A stretch of 64,000 nucleotides of DNA from assembly GCF_019511445.1 (NCBI RefSeq), contig NZ_JAEUAN010000003.1, positions 62,001-126,000 on the forward strand. The letters are read 5' to 3'. This document shows, piece by piece, positions 8,958-17,972 of this stretch. How positions within the stretch are numbered: position 1 is the first letter of the stretch; every line of letters starts with the position of its first letter. The stretch comes from Aliirhizobium wenxiniae. Lineage in GTDB: Bacteria; Pseudomonadota; Alphaproteobacteria; Rhizobiales; Rhizobiaceae. Made by a program: the position numbers and the translations under genes. Below the pieces are notes generated by a model. That model made no database searches. It saw nothing but the letters and a program-made list of their open reading frames with translations, and was not told the DNA's origin.

Positions 8958-9590
8958 TTAGCAGAAACCCGCCTGCTTCAACAACTGATATGCTTGCACC
9001 ACGGCACGAAAACGTTCCTCCGACCCGCGATCACCACCATTGGCATCAGGATGGTGCTTTTTCACCAATTCCTTGTAGCGGGTCCTGATCTCGGTCGAGG
9101 TAGCGTTCGCGCCAAGTTCCATCGTATTGAAAGCCTTAGCTTCCAATGTCTTCAGCTTGCGCCCCTGCGTTTCGTATCGCCCGCCACCCCCTCCGGTGCG
9201 CGCCTGCGCAACGAAGCCGAACGGATCCTTGAAACGCTGCTGCGTATAGGCGGAACCGGAACGTGACGAGGAATGGATCGGCCCGTCCTTGGCGTCCTTA
9301 TTGACGCCGACCTTCCATGTCGGGCGGTGGCCGGTAATCGCTTCCTTCTGGTAGCGCGCGATCTCGCCATCCGACAGGCCGGAGAAATAATTGTAGCCCT
9401 TGTTGTATTCCTTCACATGCTCGAAGCAGAAGATGAAGAACTGGTTTTCGGCATTACGACCGACCGGCGCCTTGTGCACGCCCGGCTTGTCACAGCCGTC
9501 CCACTGGCAGGTCGGGGCCTGCGGCGGGGCATCTTGCTGCCTTTTCCGGCGCGTCCGGATACGGTCGAAATATTTGGAGTCGAGCTTCAT
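8958..9590 (-). CDS. DnaJ-domain protein
   Basis: A 210-aa cytosolic protein starting MKLDSKYFDRIRTRRKRQQD. The C-terminal 60 residues are a J-domain: KAFNTMELGANATSTEIRTR, then KKHHPDANGGDRG with the HPD tripeptide needed to stimulate DnaK, and FRAVVQAYQLLKQ. The N-terminal half has cysteines (CQWDGC and FIFCFEH) that could bind zinc. The organisation, J-domain at the C-terminus, is typical of a rhizobial protein encoded next to cobS. The ATG at 9590 is chosen as the conserved start; the frame stays open for 16 more codons. Its client is unknown; bolA diverges from it. Confidence 0.85.
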   Translation of the reverse strand: MKLDSKYFDRIRTRRKRQQDAPPQAPTCQWDGCDKPGVHKAPVGRNAENQFFIFCFEHVKEYNKGYNYFSGLSDGEIARYQKEAITGHRPTWKVGVNKDAKDGPIHSSSRSGSAYTQQRFKDPFGFVAQARTGGGGGRYETQGRKLKTLEAKAFNTMELGANATSTEIRTRYKELVKKHHPDANGGDRGSEERFRAVVQAYQLLKQAGFC

Positions 9591-9695
9591 GAGGCACTCA
9601 TTATGGGCTTGGCGGCAAAGCCGAACAAGAATTGACAAAGCGGTTTGTTACTGGTTTCTGGATCACCCTCTTGCGCCGACCACCGGAGCCCAAAC

Positions 9696-9977
9696 ATGTC
9701 CGTAAAATCCCGTATCGAAGCCACGCTCCGCGAAAATCTTTCGCCCGAAAGGCTCGATGTGATCAACGAAAGCCATCAGCATGCCGGCCACCAGCCGGGC
9801 ATGACAGGAGATGGTGAGAGCCATATGCGGGTGCGTATCGTCGCAGCCGCCTTTTCGGGCATGAGCCGGATCGACCGGCACCGGACGGTAAACGCTCTTT
9901 TGAAACCTGAACTGGACGCCGGTCTTCACGCGCTCGCGGTGGAAGCCGCAGCACCGGGAGAACCGACACGCTGGTGA
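9696..9977 (+). CDS. bolA: BolA-family protein
   Basis: A 93-aa BolA/IbaG-type protein, beginning MSVKSRIEATLRENLSPERL. The family fold is shown by DVINESHQHAGH (about residues 22-33, containing the conserved histidines), ESHMRVRIVAAAFSGMSRID and HRTVNALLKPEL. BolA proteins pair with monothiol glutaredoxins in iron-sulphur and iron sensing and also affect cell shape and stress response. The start follows GGAG. It is divergent from the DnaJ-domain gene and convergent with the diguanylate cyclase gene. Confidence 0.92.
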   Translation: MSVKSRIEATLRENLSPERLDVINESHQHAGHQPGMTGDGESHMRVRIVAAAFSGMSRIDRHRTVNALLKPELDAGLHALAVEAAAPGEPTRW

Positions 9978-10004
9978 TGGGGTTTAGATAGGGATTGGCG
10001 GGCC

Positions 10005-10039
10005 GGTGGCCAAGAGCCCTGATCGCGATCAGCCCCACC
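10005..10039. other. palindrome between convergent genes
   Basis: A perfect 14-base palindrome, CTGATCGCGATCAG (10019-10032), is flanked by GGTGG (10005-10009) and CCACC (10035-10039), so the region could fold as an imperfect hairpin. It lies between the ends of bolA and the diguanylate cyclase gene. There is no T run, so a classic terminator is doubtful. Confidence 0.4.
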
Positions 10040-10071
10040 AAATGCCTCTTAAAGAAATCGCCATACCTGAC

Positions 10072-11247
10072 TTAAGCCGCAATCTGCGGCTCTTCGGCGA
10101 TAACGACCGTGTTGCGCCCCCGATGCTTGGCCTCGTAAAGCGCTTCATCGGCCCGCTGAAGAAGCTTTTCGATCGTCACCTGCGCAGGCGCGGCCGAAGC
10201 GACCCCGAGACTTGCGGTCACGACACCATGATCCGACTTGCCGTGCGGTATGGCCAGTTCCTCCACCGCCCGACGGATCTTTTCAGCCATTGCCAAAGCC
10301 TGCGGGGAGGACTGTCCGGGCAGCAGGACCAGCATCTCTTCTCCGCCGAAGCGGAAGACGGAATTCGCCTTGCTCACTGTCGCACAGATATGCTGCGAAA
10401 CCGTGCGGATACAGGCATCTCCATCGATGTGCCCGTAGAGATCGTTGAAGCGCTTGAAATGATCGATATCGAGCAGGATGGCGGAAACGACCGGCGGCTC
10501 CAGCTCCACATTCCAGATTTCGCGCCCGATACGCGCCAGCGAGCGGCGGTTCAGAAGCCCGGTCAGCTCATCCCGTTCCGCATTGACCTCCAGCCGCCGA
10601 TAAAGAAGGCTGGCGCGTAGTTGGTTGAGAAAATTTCGCCGGTCGGTGCGCTCAAGGAAATAGGCGGAAGCCGCAAGGAATATCGACAGCATCAGGTAAA
10701 ACGTGACGATGCCGCCAAAGGTAATGTCGTCGAACGCGCCTGTGAGATATGCCGCCGAAAGATGCGAGAGGCACATCAGCGCTAATCCGCCCAGCATTGC
10801 AGGAAACAGGGGTCGGAGAGCGATGACGAAAAACAGGAATGCGGCGGAATTGTAGTTTTGGTAGATCAGAAGATACGAACTCTGGCTGCCGACGGCCGCC
10901 GCCATAGGCAGGCTGACGCCCAGCACGGCGACCAACACGCTCAACGCATCATAAAGACGTGAACTCGGCCAGCGACGCACCGCGAAAGCGCATGCGATGA
11001 CGGCAGGCGTAAACACGAGAAGTCTGAGGACCGTCACTTCGGCCAGGACATCGGGGATCATCGCCCGGTCGCCGAAATAGACCAAATCGTAGATCAGAAG
11101 ACCGATCACGGCCCAGATGCCGATAAGACGATTGCGCTCCGCGACATAATCCTGCCTGAACAGCAATTCGATTTCCGGCTTGAAACGCAGAAGCGCGAAA
11201 CGCTGCGCTATCTGGGCCTCGACCTGCTCCAATGTCACGATACTCAT
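10072..11247 (-). CDS. membrane-bound diguanylate cyclase (GGDEF)
   Basis: A 391-aa protein that likely makes cyclic di-GMP from GTP at the inner membrane. Residues about 38-205 contain six hydrophobic helices (for example LIGIWAVIGLLIYDLVYF and IVTFYLMLSIFLAASAYFL). The GGDEF domain starts at RDELTGLLNRRSL (about 227) and carries the active-site loop GGEEM near 307. No RxxD inhibitory site is visible five residues before it, so product feedback through the I-site is unlikely. No EAL domain is present. The N-terminal region is not a recognised sensor domain. It stands alone. Confidence 0.88.
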   Translation of the reverse strand: MSIVTLEQVEAQIAQRFALLRFKPEIELLFRQDYVAERNRLIGIWAVIGLLIYDLVYFGDRAMIPDVLAEVTVLRLLVFTPAVIACAFAVRRWPSSRLYDALSVLVAVLGVSLPMAAAVGSQSSYLLIYQNYNSAAFLFFVIALRPLFPAMLGGLALMCLSHLSAAYLTGAFDDITFGGIVTFYLMLSIFLAASAYFLERTDRRNFLNQLRASLLYRRLEVNAERDELTGLLNRRSLARIGREIWNVELEPPVVSAILLDIDHFKRFNDLYGHIDGDACIRTVSQHICATVSKANSVFRFGGEEMLVLLPGQSSPQALAMAEKIRRAVEELAIPHGKSDHGVVTASLGVASAAPAQVTIEKLLQRADEALYEAKHRGRNTVVIAEEPQIAA

Positions 11248-11355
11248 GGCAATACCTTAAACATACGGTAGTGCCGGCGTTAGGTTACAAAACTGAAGAT
11301 TGAACTAAGCTTTTGTGATCATTTCTCAGAATTACGGAAAAGGTTCCAACCGGAA

Positions 11356-12243
11356 TCACTCCGCACCTGGCGCCGTATCTTCCGCCGGCCTGATCCTCAG
11401 CCGGGTGATCCGGTTCTTCTCCCGCTTCATCACGATGAAGCGCTTGCCGTAGAAGGTAAATGCCTGCCGCTCTTCGGGAATGAGCATGGAGGAATTGATG
11501 ACGAGGCCGGCAATCGTCGTTGCATCGCCATCCGGCAGGTCCCATCCGAGCGCGCGGTTGAGGTCGCGGATCGGCACCGAGCCATCGACCACGATCGAGC
11601 CATTGGCTTCCTTGCGCACACCCTGGATCTCGACATCGTGTTCATCGGCAATGTCGCCGACAATCTCTTCCATGATGTCTTCCAGCGTGACGATGCCCTG
11701 CACTTCGCCATATTCGTCGACGACGACGGCAAAATGCACTTTTCGCTTCAGGAAGGCTGCAAGCTGGTCCTTGAGGCTCGTACTGTCGGGTACGAACCAC
11801 GGTTTTTGCATGATTTTCAGGATATCGACATCGGCAGGCGTCGTATCCGGCTCCAAGAGCGCGCGCAGCAGGTCCTTGGCATGCACCACGCCGATGATGT
11901 TTTCCGTCGAATTGCGCCACACCGGCATGCGCGTATAGGGGCTTTCGAGCACCGTGCGCACGATCACATCCGCCGGGTCATCGGCATTGACAGCGACCAT
12001 GGCCATGCGGTGGCGCATCACGTCGGAGACTTCCAGCTCGGTGAGATCGAACAGCTCACTCAGCCGGTCACGATCCTCGGCGCCGAAATTGCCCTCGCGG
12101 TGCATGGCATCAAGTGCGGCATGCAACTCATCATGGCCGCACAGTGTCAGTGTTCGGCCGTTGAGCGACGTCCCGGTCGCGCGCATCAGCCCGCGGATGA
12201 CCGCGTTGATGCTGCGCGAAAGGAGGCCGCCTGACGCTGTCAT
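11356..12243 (-). CDS. CBS-pair/CorC_HlyC protein lacking the membrane domain
   Basis: A 295-aa protein with two CBS domains (VMRHRMAMVAVNADDPADVI from about residue 76, and PWFVPDSTSLKDQLAAFL from about 148) followed by a CorC_HlyC domain (from about 215, SIVVDGSVPIRDLNRALGW). Rhizobial relatives encoded behind aroB are, from memory, about 430 residues with an N-terminal four-helix CNNM/DUF21 domain. Here the frame begins at MTASGGLLSRSINAVIRGLM, which looks like the last helix of that domain, directly after aroB with an ATGA overlap. It may therefore be a shortened gene, or work as a soluble CorC as in E. coli (292 aa). A role in magnesium/cobalt efflux is inferred from the family. Confidence 0.85.
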   Translation of the reverse strand: MTASGGLLSRSINAVIRGLMRATGTSLNGRTLTLCGHDELHAALDAMHREGNFGAEDRDRLSELFDLTELEVSDVMRHRMAMVAVNADDPADVIVRTVLESPYTRMPVWRNSTENIIGVVHAKDLLRALLEPDTTPADVDILKIMQKPWFVPDSTSLKDQLAAFLKRKVHFAVVVDEYGEVQGIVTLEDIMEEIVGDIADEHDVEIQGVRKEANGSIVVDGSVPIRDLNRALGWDLPDGDATTIAGLVINSSMLIPEERQAFTFYGKRFIVMKREKNRITRLRIRPAEDTAPGAE

Positions 12244-13370
12244 TTTGCGAGCTTTTCTTTCAGGAAGCTCAAGACTTCCGAAGAGGGAACATCGTCGGCG
12301 ACAAACGACTGGCCGATGCCGCGGGTGAGAATGAAAGTCAGCTTGCCGCCCTTGACCTTCTTGTCCTGCATGATCGCATCGAGAAGCACCTCGGCGCCCG
12401 GCAGTTCGCCCGGAATTTCACTCATCCGTGTCGGAAGACCGACCGCCTTCAGATGCGCCTCGACACGCTTGGCGTCATCCGGGCTTGCGAGATTGAGGCG
12501 GGCAGAGAATTCATGCGCCAGAACCATGCCGATCGCCACACCTTCTCCATGCACCAGCCTTGCGCTGTCATACTGCGTGGCAGCTTCGAGCGCATGTCCG
12601 AACGTGTGGCCGAGATTGAGCAGCGCACGGCGCCCCATCTCGCGTTCGTCCTCGACGACGACATCCGCCTTGGACTGGCAGCTGACGGCGATCGCCTCGA
12701 TCCGCTCCGGGCCGCCCTCGAAAACTTGTTTCCAGTTCTTCTCCAGCCATTCGAAAAAGGCCGGGTTGTCGATCAGCCCGTATTTCGCCACTTCCGCATA
12801 ACCGGCACGGAATTCGCGCGGCGAAAGCGTATCGAGAATGGATGTGTCGGCCAGCACCAGGTCGGGCTGGTGGAACACGCCGAGCAGGTTCTTGCCATGG
12901 CGCGAGTTGACGCCGGTCTTGCCGCCGACGGAACTGTCGACCTGAGAAAGCAGCGAAGTCGGGATCTGAACAAAACGCACGCCGCGGCGCACGATACCGG
13001 CGGCAAAGCCTGCCAGATCACCGATCACGCCGCCGCCCAGCGCGATAACCGCGTCATTACGCTCGATACGGGCCGCAACCACCATGTCGCAGACGGTTGC
13101 CAGATGATCGAAGCTCTTGGTCTTCTCGCCGGCCGGCAGCGTCAGCGACACCGCTTCGATACCGTCGGTCTGCAGCGCATCCATCAGGGCTTCGAGATAA
13201 AGCGGGGCAACATGTTCGTCGGTGATGATCGCAGCCTTGCGCCCCTTGAGCCGCGAGGTGATCTCGCCGCCGGCGCGGGCCAACAGGCCGGGGCCGATGA
13301 GGATATCGTAGGCCCGGTCTCCGAGCGGCACATGCACAAGACGTTCGGGGGATCGGGACTGCACTGTCAT
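12240..13370 (-). CDS. aroB: 3-dehydroquinate synthase
   Basis: Converts DAHP to 3-dehydroquinate, the second step of the shikimate pathway, using NAD and a metal ion. The 376-aa protein is of usual length. It shows ALGGGVIGDLAGFAAGIVRR (about residues 114-134), the PTSLLSQVDSSVGGKTGVNS segment, and the zinc-ligand region LNLGHTFGHALEAAT with its histidines. It overlaps aroK by 4 bases upstream (ATGA) and the CBS protein by 4 bases downstream, so the three are translated as a coupled operon. Confidence 0.97.
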   Translation of the reverse strand: MTVQSRSPERLVHVPLGDRAYDILIGPGLLARAGGEITSRLKGRKAAIITDEHVAPLYLEALMDALQTDGIEAVSLTLPAGEKTKSFDHLATVCDMVVAARIERNDAVIALGGGVIGDLAGFAAGIVRRGVRFVQIPTSLLSQVDSSVGGKTGVNSRHGKNLLGVFHQPDLVLADTSILDTLSPREFRAGYAEVAKYGLIDNPAFFEWLEKNWKQVFEGGPERIEAIAVSCQSKADVVVEDEREMGRRALLNLGHTFGHALEAATQYDSARLVHGEGVAIGMVLAHEFSARLNLASPDDAKRVEAHLKAVGLPTRMSEIPGELPGAEVLLDAIMQDKKVKGGKLTFILTRGIGQSFVADDVPSSEVLSFLKEKLAK

Positions 13371-13981
13371 TCTGTATCACCTTGTTGGGCCGGATCGGCT
13401 TGGGCCACACCGGCCTGACCCAAAATTGCCTCAAGAACCGCGTTGGCCATCAGATCCTTGCGGATATTCACCGACATCACCGTCAGATCCGCCTCGGCAT
13501 AAATCGGGTAACGCTGGATCATCAAGTTCTCCAACGTCTGTCTTGGATTTTCCGTCTTCAGCAGCGGACGGTGGTCGCGCCGGCTGACCCGGTCCCACAA
13601 TGTATCGAGATCGGCATTCAGCCAGATCGACAAACCACCCTGCTTGATCTGGGCGCGCGTCGCTTCATTGATGAAGGCGCCGCCGCCGGTGGACACGACC
13701 CGCGGCCCCTGCTTCAGCAATCGTTCGACCACCCGCGTTTCCAGCGCCCGGAACTCCGTCTCACCATATTGTGAAAACAGTTCCGCGATCGTCATTCTGG
13801 ATACGGTTTCGATTTCGGCGTCCGTATCGACAAAGGGGATGCCTAGCGTCTGGGCAACGAGCCGGCCGATAACCGACTTGCCCGCCCCCATCAGGCCGAC
13901 AAAAATCAGGTTGCGGTCGCCGAGCGCTTCGCGAGCCTGGTCCCGTAATGTCTGTCGCTCGACTGTTATTTCTTCACTCAT
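13367..13981 (-). CDS. aroK: shikimate kinase
   Basis: Phosphorylates shikimate with ATP in the chorismate pathway. The 204-aa protein starts MSEEITVERQTLRDQAREAL and has the Walker A motif GLMGAGKSVIGR at about 28-39, the DTDAEIE shikimate-binding aspartate near 53, STGGGAFI near 99 and the lid RRDHRPLL near 136. The N-terminus is about 20 residues longer than in E. coli, as is common in rhizobia. The ATG at 13981 is preferred over an upstream extension that lacks family similarity. It is the first gene of the aroK-aroB-CBS operon. Confidence 0.96.
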   Translation of the reverse strand: MSEEITVERQTLRDQAREALGDRNLIFVGLMGAGKSVIGRLVAQTLGIPFVDTDAEIETVSRMTIAELFSQYGETEFRALETRVVERLLKQGPRVVSTGGGAFINEATRAQIKQGGLSIWLNADLDTLWDRVSRRDHRPLLKTENPRQTLENLMIQRYPIYAEADLTVMSVNIRKDLMANAVLEAILGQAGVAQADPAQQGDTE

Positions 13982-14127
13982 GATGCCGTCCGTTCGCCAA
14001 AACGGTATCAACAAATGTTCATTCAGCGTCAAGCCACGCACGCGGCATCATCACGCGGAAGATGCACATCTTGTCGATCTGTAAACCATTAAGGCTATAG
14101 TGCGCCGTAACGATACGGAGCCTTTTC

Positions 14128-14283
14128 ATGCCCACTCTCTTCCGCTTCCTGTTCATCCTGGCTGCCATTGCCGGCGTGATCTATGGCAGCATGGTCGCGC
14201 TCGTGGTGCTCGTCGAACCGAAAGACCGCGAAATCACCGTCAGGGTCCCCTCCGAACGGCTCAACCCGCCGGCTCAGCAATAG
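14128..14283 (+). CDS. small membrane protein (51 aa)
   Basis: A 51-residue protein, [20 protein letters not shown], with one transmembrane helix (about residues 6-29) and a hydrophilic tail [18 protein letters not shown]. Similar small proteins precede xerD in rhizobia, from memory. It begins shortly after a possible promoter (TTGTCG at 14071, TATAGT at 14096) and stops 14 bases before the xerD start, so it is likely the first gene of that message. Function unknown. Confidence 0.72.
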   Translation: MPTLFRFLFILAAIAGVIYGSMVALVVLVEPKDREITVRVPSERLNPPAQQ

Positions 14284-14297
14284 GCGAGGCCATTCTC

Positions 14298-15242
14298 ATG
14301 CGAGATCTGTCCGCCGCCCATATAGAAGCGTTTCTGGAAATGCTGAGCGCCGAACGAGGTGCTGCCGAAAACACGCTTCAAAGCTACCGGCGCGACCTGG
14401 ACGATCTTTACGATTTCCTGATTTCCAAGAAGACCACCCCGCTTCTGGCCGAAAGCAAAAACCTTTCCGCCTATCTTGCCGATCTCGGCAAACGCGCCTT
14501 CGCGCCCTCCTCCCAGGCCCGGCGGCTTTCCGCCATGCGCCAGTTCTACAAGTTTCTTTATGCGGAAGGGCTGCGCGGTGACGACCCAACCGCAGTACTC
14601 GACGCACCGAAGAAGCAGCGCGCCCTGCCGAAGAATATGAGCGAAGCGGATGTCAGTCGGCTTCTCGAACGGGCAGCATTGGAAGCGGCTGAGCCGGGAA
14701 AGGATCGCCTCAACCGCCTGCGCATGCTGGCGCTGCTGGAACTGCTTTACGCCACTGGCATGCGCGTCAGCGAACTCGTCTCCCTGCCGCTAAAGGTGCT
14801 CGAACAGGACGGGCGTTTTCTGATGATCCGCGGCAAGGGCAACAAGGAACGGCTGGTTCCCCTGTCGCGGTCTTCGATTTCCGCCCTGAAGGCCTATGGC
14901 GAAGCGAAGAAGGCCAAGGAATCCGATGAGGAGCCAAGTTCCTGGCTGTTTCCCTCTTATGGCAGCGCCGGGTATCTGCCACGCCAGGTATTTGCCCGCG
15001 ACCTTAAGGGACTGGCGGCGAGAGCCGGCATAAAGGCCGCATCCATATCGCCGCATGTCATGCGCCACGCCTTTGCCAGCCATCTTTTAGCGCATGGCGC
15101 AGACCTGCGCGTGGTACAGGAACTGCTTGGACATTCAGACATTTCGACCACTCAAATATATACGCACGTGCTGGAAGAAAGGCTTCGTCAACTGGTGGAA
15201 ACACATCACCCCCTTGCAAAAGAAGCCAAAAACCGGGATTAG
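14298..15242 (+). CDS. xerD: site-specific tyrosine recombinase XerD
   Basis: Resolves chromosome dimers at dif together with XerC. The 314-aa protein has an N-terminal SAM-like DNA-binding domain ([20 protein letters not shown]) and a catalytic domain with Arg in GMRVSELV (about 155), Lys in [11 protein letters not shown] (about 178), HVMRHAF (His and Arg, about 253-256), [10 protein letters not shown] (about 278) and the nucleophilic Tyr in QIYTH (about 288). The start at 14298 gives the conserved [13 protein letters not shown]. Strong similarity to XerD and the position upstream of accA indicate a housekeeping recombinase, not an integrase of a mobile element. Confidence 0.93.
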   Translation: MRDLSAAHIEAFLEMLSAERGAAENTLQSYRRDLDDLYDFLISKKTTPLLAESKNLSAYLADLGKRAFAPSSQARRLSAMRQFYKFLYAEGLRGDDPTAVLDAPKKQRALPKNMSEADVSRLLERAALEAAEPGKDRLNRLRMLALLELLYATGMRVSELVSLPLKVLEQDGRFLMIRGKGNKERLVPLSRSSISALKAYGEAKKAKESDEEPSSWLFPSYGSAGYLPRQVFARDLKGLAARAGIKAASISPHVMRHAFASHLLAHGADLRVVQELLGHSDISTTQIYTHVLEERLRQLVETHHPLAKEAKNRD

Positions 15243-15305
15243 AAGCCCCAAATGAAAAATGGGAGCTCTACGTTCCCATGGGAAAACAACGGGAAACCGG
15301 ATCTG

Positions 15306-16259
15306 ATGCAGACTTATCTCGATTTCGAAAAGCCTATCTCGGACCTCGAGGGCAAGATTCACGAGCTGAAGAAGCTCGCGACCGAAGACGAGAGCATCGA
15401 CACGTCGGACGAGATCACTCGGCTTGAAGCGCGCGTCAAGGAAGCCACCCGCGAGATCTATTCCAAGCTTGGTGCCTGGGAAAAGACGCAGGTCGCGCGC
15501 CATCCGCAGCGTCCGCATTTCGTCGATTACGCAGCCCATCTCTTCACCGAGTTCACGCCGCTCGCCGGTGACCGCAATTTTGGCGAAGACGCTGCCATTC
15601 AGGCCGGCCTCGCCCGCTTCAACGGCATTCCTGTCGCCCTGATTGGCCAGGAAAAGGGTAGCGACACCAAGACCCGCCTAAAGCACAATTTCGGCAGTCC
15701 GCGTCCTGAAGGATACCGCAAGGCGATCCGCATCATGGAAATGGCAGACCGCTTCGGCCTGCCCGTCATCAGCCTTGTCGATACGGCCGGTGCCTATCCG
15801 GGTGTCGGCGCCGAAGAGCGCGGCCAGGCGGAAGCCATCGCCCGCTCGACGGAAATGTGCCTTGGCCTGAAAGTTCCGATGATCTCGATCGTCATCGGCG
15901 AAGGCGGTTCGGGCGGCGCAATCGCGATCGCCACCGGTAACCGCGTCTACATGCTCGAACATGCGATCTATTCGGTCATCTCGCCGGAAGGTGCAGCCTC
16001 CATCCTGTGGCGCGATTCGACCCGCGCCCGCGAAGCGGCGACCAACATGAAGATCACGGCGCAGGACCTGAAGGGCCTCGGCATTATCGACGACATCATT
16101 CCTGAACCGAATGGCGGCGCGCATCGCGAGCCGAAGACGGTGATGGATGCTGCCGGCAAGGTGATCACCTCGGCTCTCAAGGATCTTTCCAAGCTTTCGG
16201 GCGAGGAAGTCCGCAACGCACGTCGCCAGAAATTCCTGGAAATCGGCCGGAACCTCTGA
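15306..16259 (+). CDS. accA: acetyl-CoA carboxylase carboxyltransferase subunit alpha
   Basis: Forms with AccD the carboxyltransferase that transfers CO2 from carboxybiotin to acetyl-CoA, the first committed step of fatty acid synthesis. The 317-aa protein begins MQTYLDFEKPISDLEGKIHE and contains the diagnostic TRLKHNFGSPRPEGYRKAIR (about 122-141), LVDTAGAYPGVGAEERGQAE and IGEGGSGGAIAIATGNRVYM (about 198-217). The start at 15306 yields the conserved N-terminus; upstream in-frame codons are unlikely. The gene follows xerD by 63 bases. Confidence 0.97.
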   Translation: MQTYLDFEKPISDLEGKIHELKKLATEDESIDTSDEITRLEARVKEATREIYSKLGAWEKTQVARHPQRPHFVDYAAHLFTEFTPLAGDRNFGEDAAIQAGLARFNGIPVALIGQEKGSDTKTRLKHNFGSPRPEGYRKAIRIMEMADRFGLPVISLVDTAGAYPGVGAEERGQAEAIARSTEMCLGLKVPMISIVIGEGGSGGAIAIATGNRVYMLEHAIYSVISPEGAASILWRDSTRAREAATNMKITAQDLKGLGIIDDIIPEPNGGAHREPKTVMDAAGKVITSALKDLSKLSGEEVRNARRQKFLEIGRNL

Positions 16260-16434
16260 TTGCCGCCTTCGTGATGGAAGGTTGCCAATTTCGGCCACAT
16301 TGATCATAACAGTGGGCGACGAGGGTTTTGCTGGACAGGCGATTTTGAGCGGTTAAGAAAATGTAAAGCTTACCGTATTATTATTGCACCCTCTGCCCCG
16401 GTTTGATGCCGAACTAGATATGTGGTCCGTTACG

Positions 16435-17727
16435 ATGCGTCTGAAGCACATCGCCCTCGCTCTTCTGGTTGCAACAGCCCTCACAGGCTGCAACGATACG
16501 CTGGACTCAGCCACCGGCGTCGATATTTCCAAGGTCAAGAACAAGGTCGAGCAGCCGCTTTCGGCCAAGGTCGTCGCGGATATGCAGGCAAAGAACATGC
16601 CGCGCAATTCGCCGATCATGATCCGCATCTACAAGGAAGAAGGCAAGCTCGAGATCTGGAAGGCGAAGGCGGACAACCGCTTCGACATGATCCGCAGTTA
16701 TGACATCTGCGCCTGGTCGGGCAAGCTCGGCCCCAAGGTGAAGGAAGGCGACCGCCAGGCACCGGAAGGTTTCTACAACCTGACCCCGGCGCACCTGAAC
16801 CCGAATTCGAAATATTACCTCGCCATCAACACCGGCTTCCCCAACCGTTACGACGCCGCCAACGGGCGCAACGGCACGAACCTGATGATCCATGGCGCCT
16901 GTTCCTCGTCGGGCTGTTACTCGATGACCGACGAACAGATCCTCGAAATCTACGCCTTTGCGCGCGACGCCTTCCGCGGCGGCCAGACGGCCGTGCAGCT
17001 GCAGGCCTTCCCGTTCCGCATGACGGCCGAGAACATGGCGCGCCACCGCGACAGCGAACACAACGACTTCTGGAAGATGATCAAGGTCGGCTACGACAAT
17101 TTCGAAGTCACCAAGCGCCCGCCGGAAGTCGCCGTCTGCGGCAAGAAATATGTCTTCAACCAGGAAGCCAAGGGCCCGCTCAGCGCGGCCGGCGCCTGCC
17201 CGGACATGTCCACACCGCCGGCTCTGGTCGCCGCTCTCTCCACCCATAACAAGGCCTATGACGTCGCCTTCGAAAAGGCCGTCGACAAGCTGGGCAACAA
17301 GGTCTGGTACGAGCCGAGCGAAGCCGAGCGCAAGGCGGTCGTCGCCGAAAAGCGCAAGGGTCGCGATCTCGCCTACGCACCGACCGGAACCTCGCTTGCC
17401 GCCGGCAAGCTGATGAGCCAGTCGGAATTCCAGGCGATGATGGAAAAGCGCACCGGCCAGCCGAAGCCCGCCTCGACCCAGGTCGCCTCCCTTTCCGCTG
17501 CCCCGCAGCCGGCAACGGTTGCAGAACGGATGAAGCAGGACCGCCTGCCGGCCGCAACCGGATCGATCGCAGCAACGAGCAATGCTCCTGCAGCGACGAT
17601 CCAGACCGCCGAGGGCCGCACGACGGCCGTGCCGGTTCCCGAACAGAACCCGCTCGCCTACACCGCTCCGGCAGCACCGGTCAGCGAAGCCAAGAAGCCG
17701 TTCTGGAAGTTCTGGGACAAGCAGTGA
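16435..17727 (+). CDS. L,D-transpeptidase family lipoprotein (YafK-like)
   Basis: A 430-aa protein that probably cross-links or modifies peptidoglycan in the periplasm. It starts MRLKHIALALLVATALTGCN, a lipoprotein signal with the lipobox LTGC. The YkuD catalytic motif appears as MIHGACSSSGCYSM (about residues 150-163) with the active-site cysteine. After the enzymatic domain comes a long proline/alanine-rich tail ending FWKFWDKQ. An ATG 15 bases upstream is possible, but the lipobox start is preferred. The tail overlaps the next gene by 4 bases (GTGA). The large C-terminal extension is variable in the family; its role is unknown. Confidence 0.85.
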   Translation: MRLKHIALALLVATALTGCNDTLDSATGVDISKVKNKVEQPLSAKVVADMQAKNMPRNSPIMIRIYKEEGKLEIWKAKADNRFDMIRSYDICAWSGKLGPKVKEGDRQAPEGFYNLTPAHLNPNSKYYLAINTGFPNRYDAANGRNGTNLMIHGACSSSGCYSMTDEQILEIYAFARDAFRGGQTAVQLQAFPFRMTAENMARHRDSEHNDFWKMIKVGYDNFEVTKRPPEVAVCGKKYVFNQEAKGPLSAAGACPDMSTPPALVAALSTHNKAYDVAFEKAVDKLGNKVWYEPSEAERKAVVAEKRKGRDLAYAPTGTSLAAGKLMSQSEFQAMMEKRTGQPKPASTQVASLSAAPQPATVAERMKQDRLPAATGSIAATSNAPAATIQTAEGRTTAVPVPEQNPLAYTAPAAPVSEAKKPFWKFWDKQ

Positions 17728-17972
17728 CCACGTCGTCCGACGCGCTCTACGACCTCAGGGGACTGAAATGCCCCCTGCCGGTGTTGAAGACCCGCAAGCG
17801 GCTGGCTGGCCTCAAGGCCGGTGACTGTCTCGCGATCGCGACAAACGATCCCCTGGCCGGAATAGACATCCCGCATTTCTGCAATCAGGAAGGCCACGAA
17901 CTGGTCGAAAGCGAGAAGACGGCGGATGGCCACCGTTTCCGCATTCGCAAGGGCGCGAGAATTACAGCCTGA
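17724..17972 (+). CDS. TusA-family sulfurtransferase-like protein
   Basis: An 82-aa protein of the TusA/SirA family, with the diagnostic motif LRGLKCPLPVLKTRKRL (about residues 10-26) holding the CPxP cysteine, and HFCNQEGHELV near 50. Family members relay sulfur in thiouridine or molybdenum cofactor pathways, or act in sulfur oxidation; the role here is unknown. It starts at a GTG (17724) that overlaps the L,D-transpeptidase stop codon, so it is translationally coupled to that gene. The functional reason for this pairing is not evident. Confidence 0.85.
   Translation: MTTSSDALYDLRGLKCPLPVLKTRKRLAGLKAGDCLAIATNDPLAGIDIPHFCNQEGHELVESEKTADGHRFRIRKGARITA

Noticed and set aside
8897..9695. Cobalamin riboswitch upstream of cobS
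   Set aside because: The short gaps around the DnaJ gene hold no B12-box-like structure that I can recognise.
14298..15242. Tyrosine recombinase genes (this one and that at 61374) as marks of integrated elements
   Set aside because: Both match housekeeping XerD and XerC, and no attachment sites, phage or conjugation genes are adjacent.
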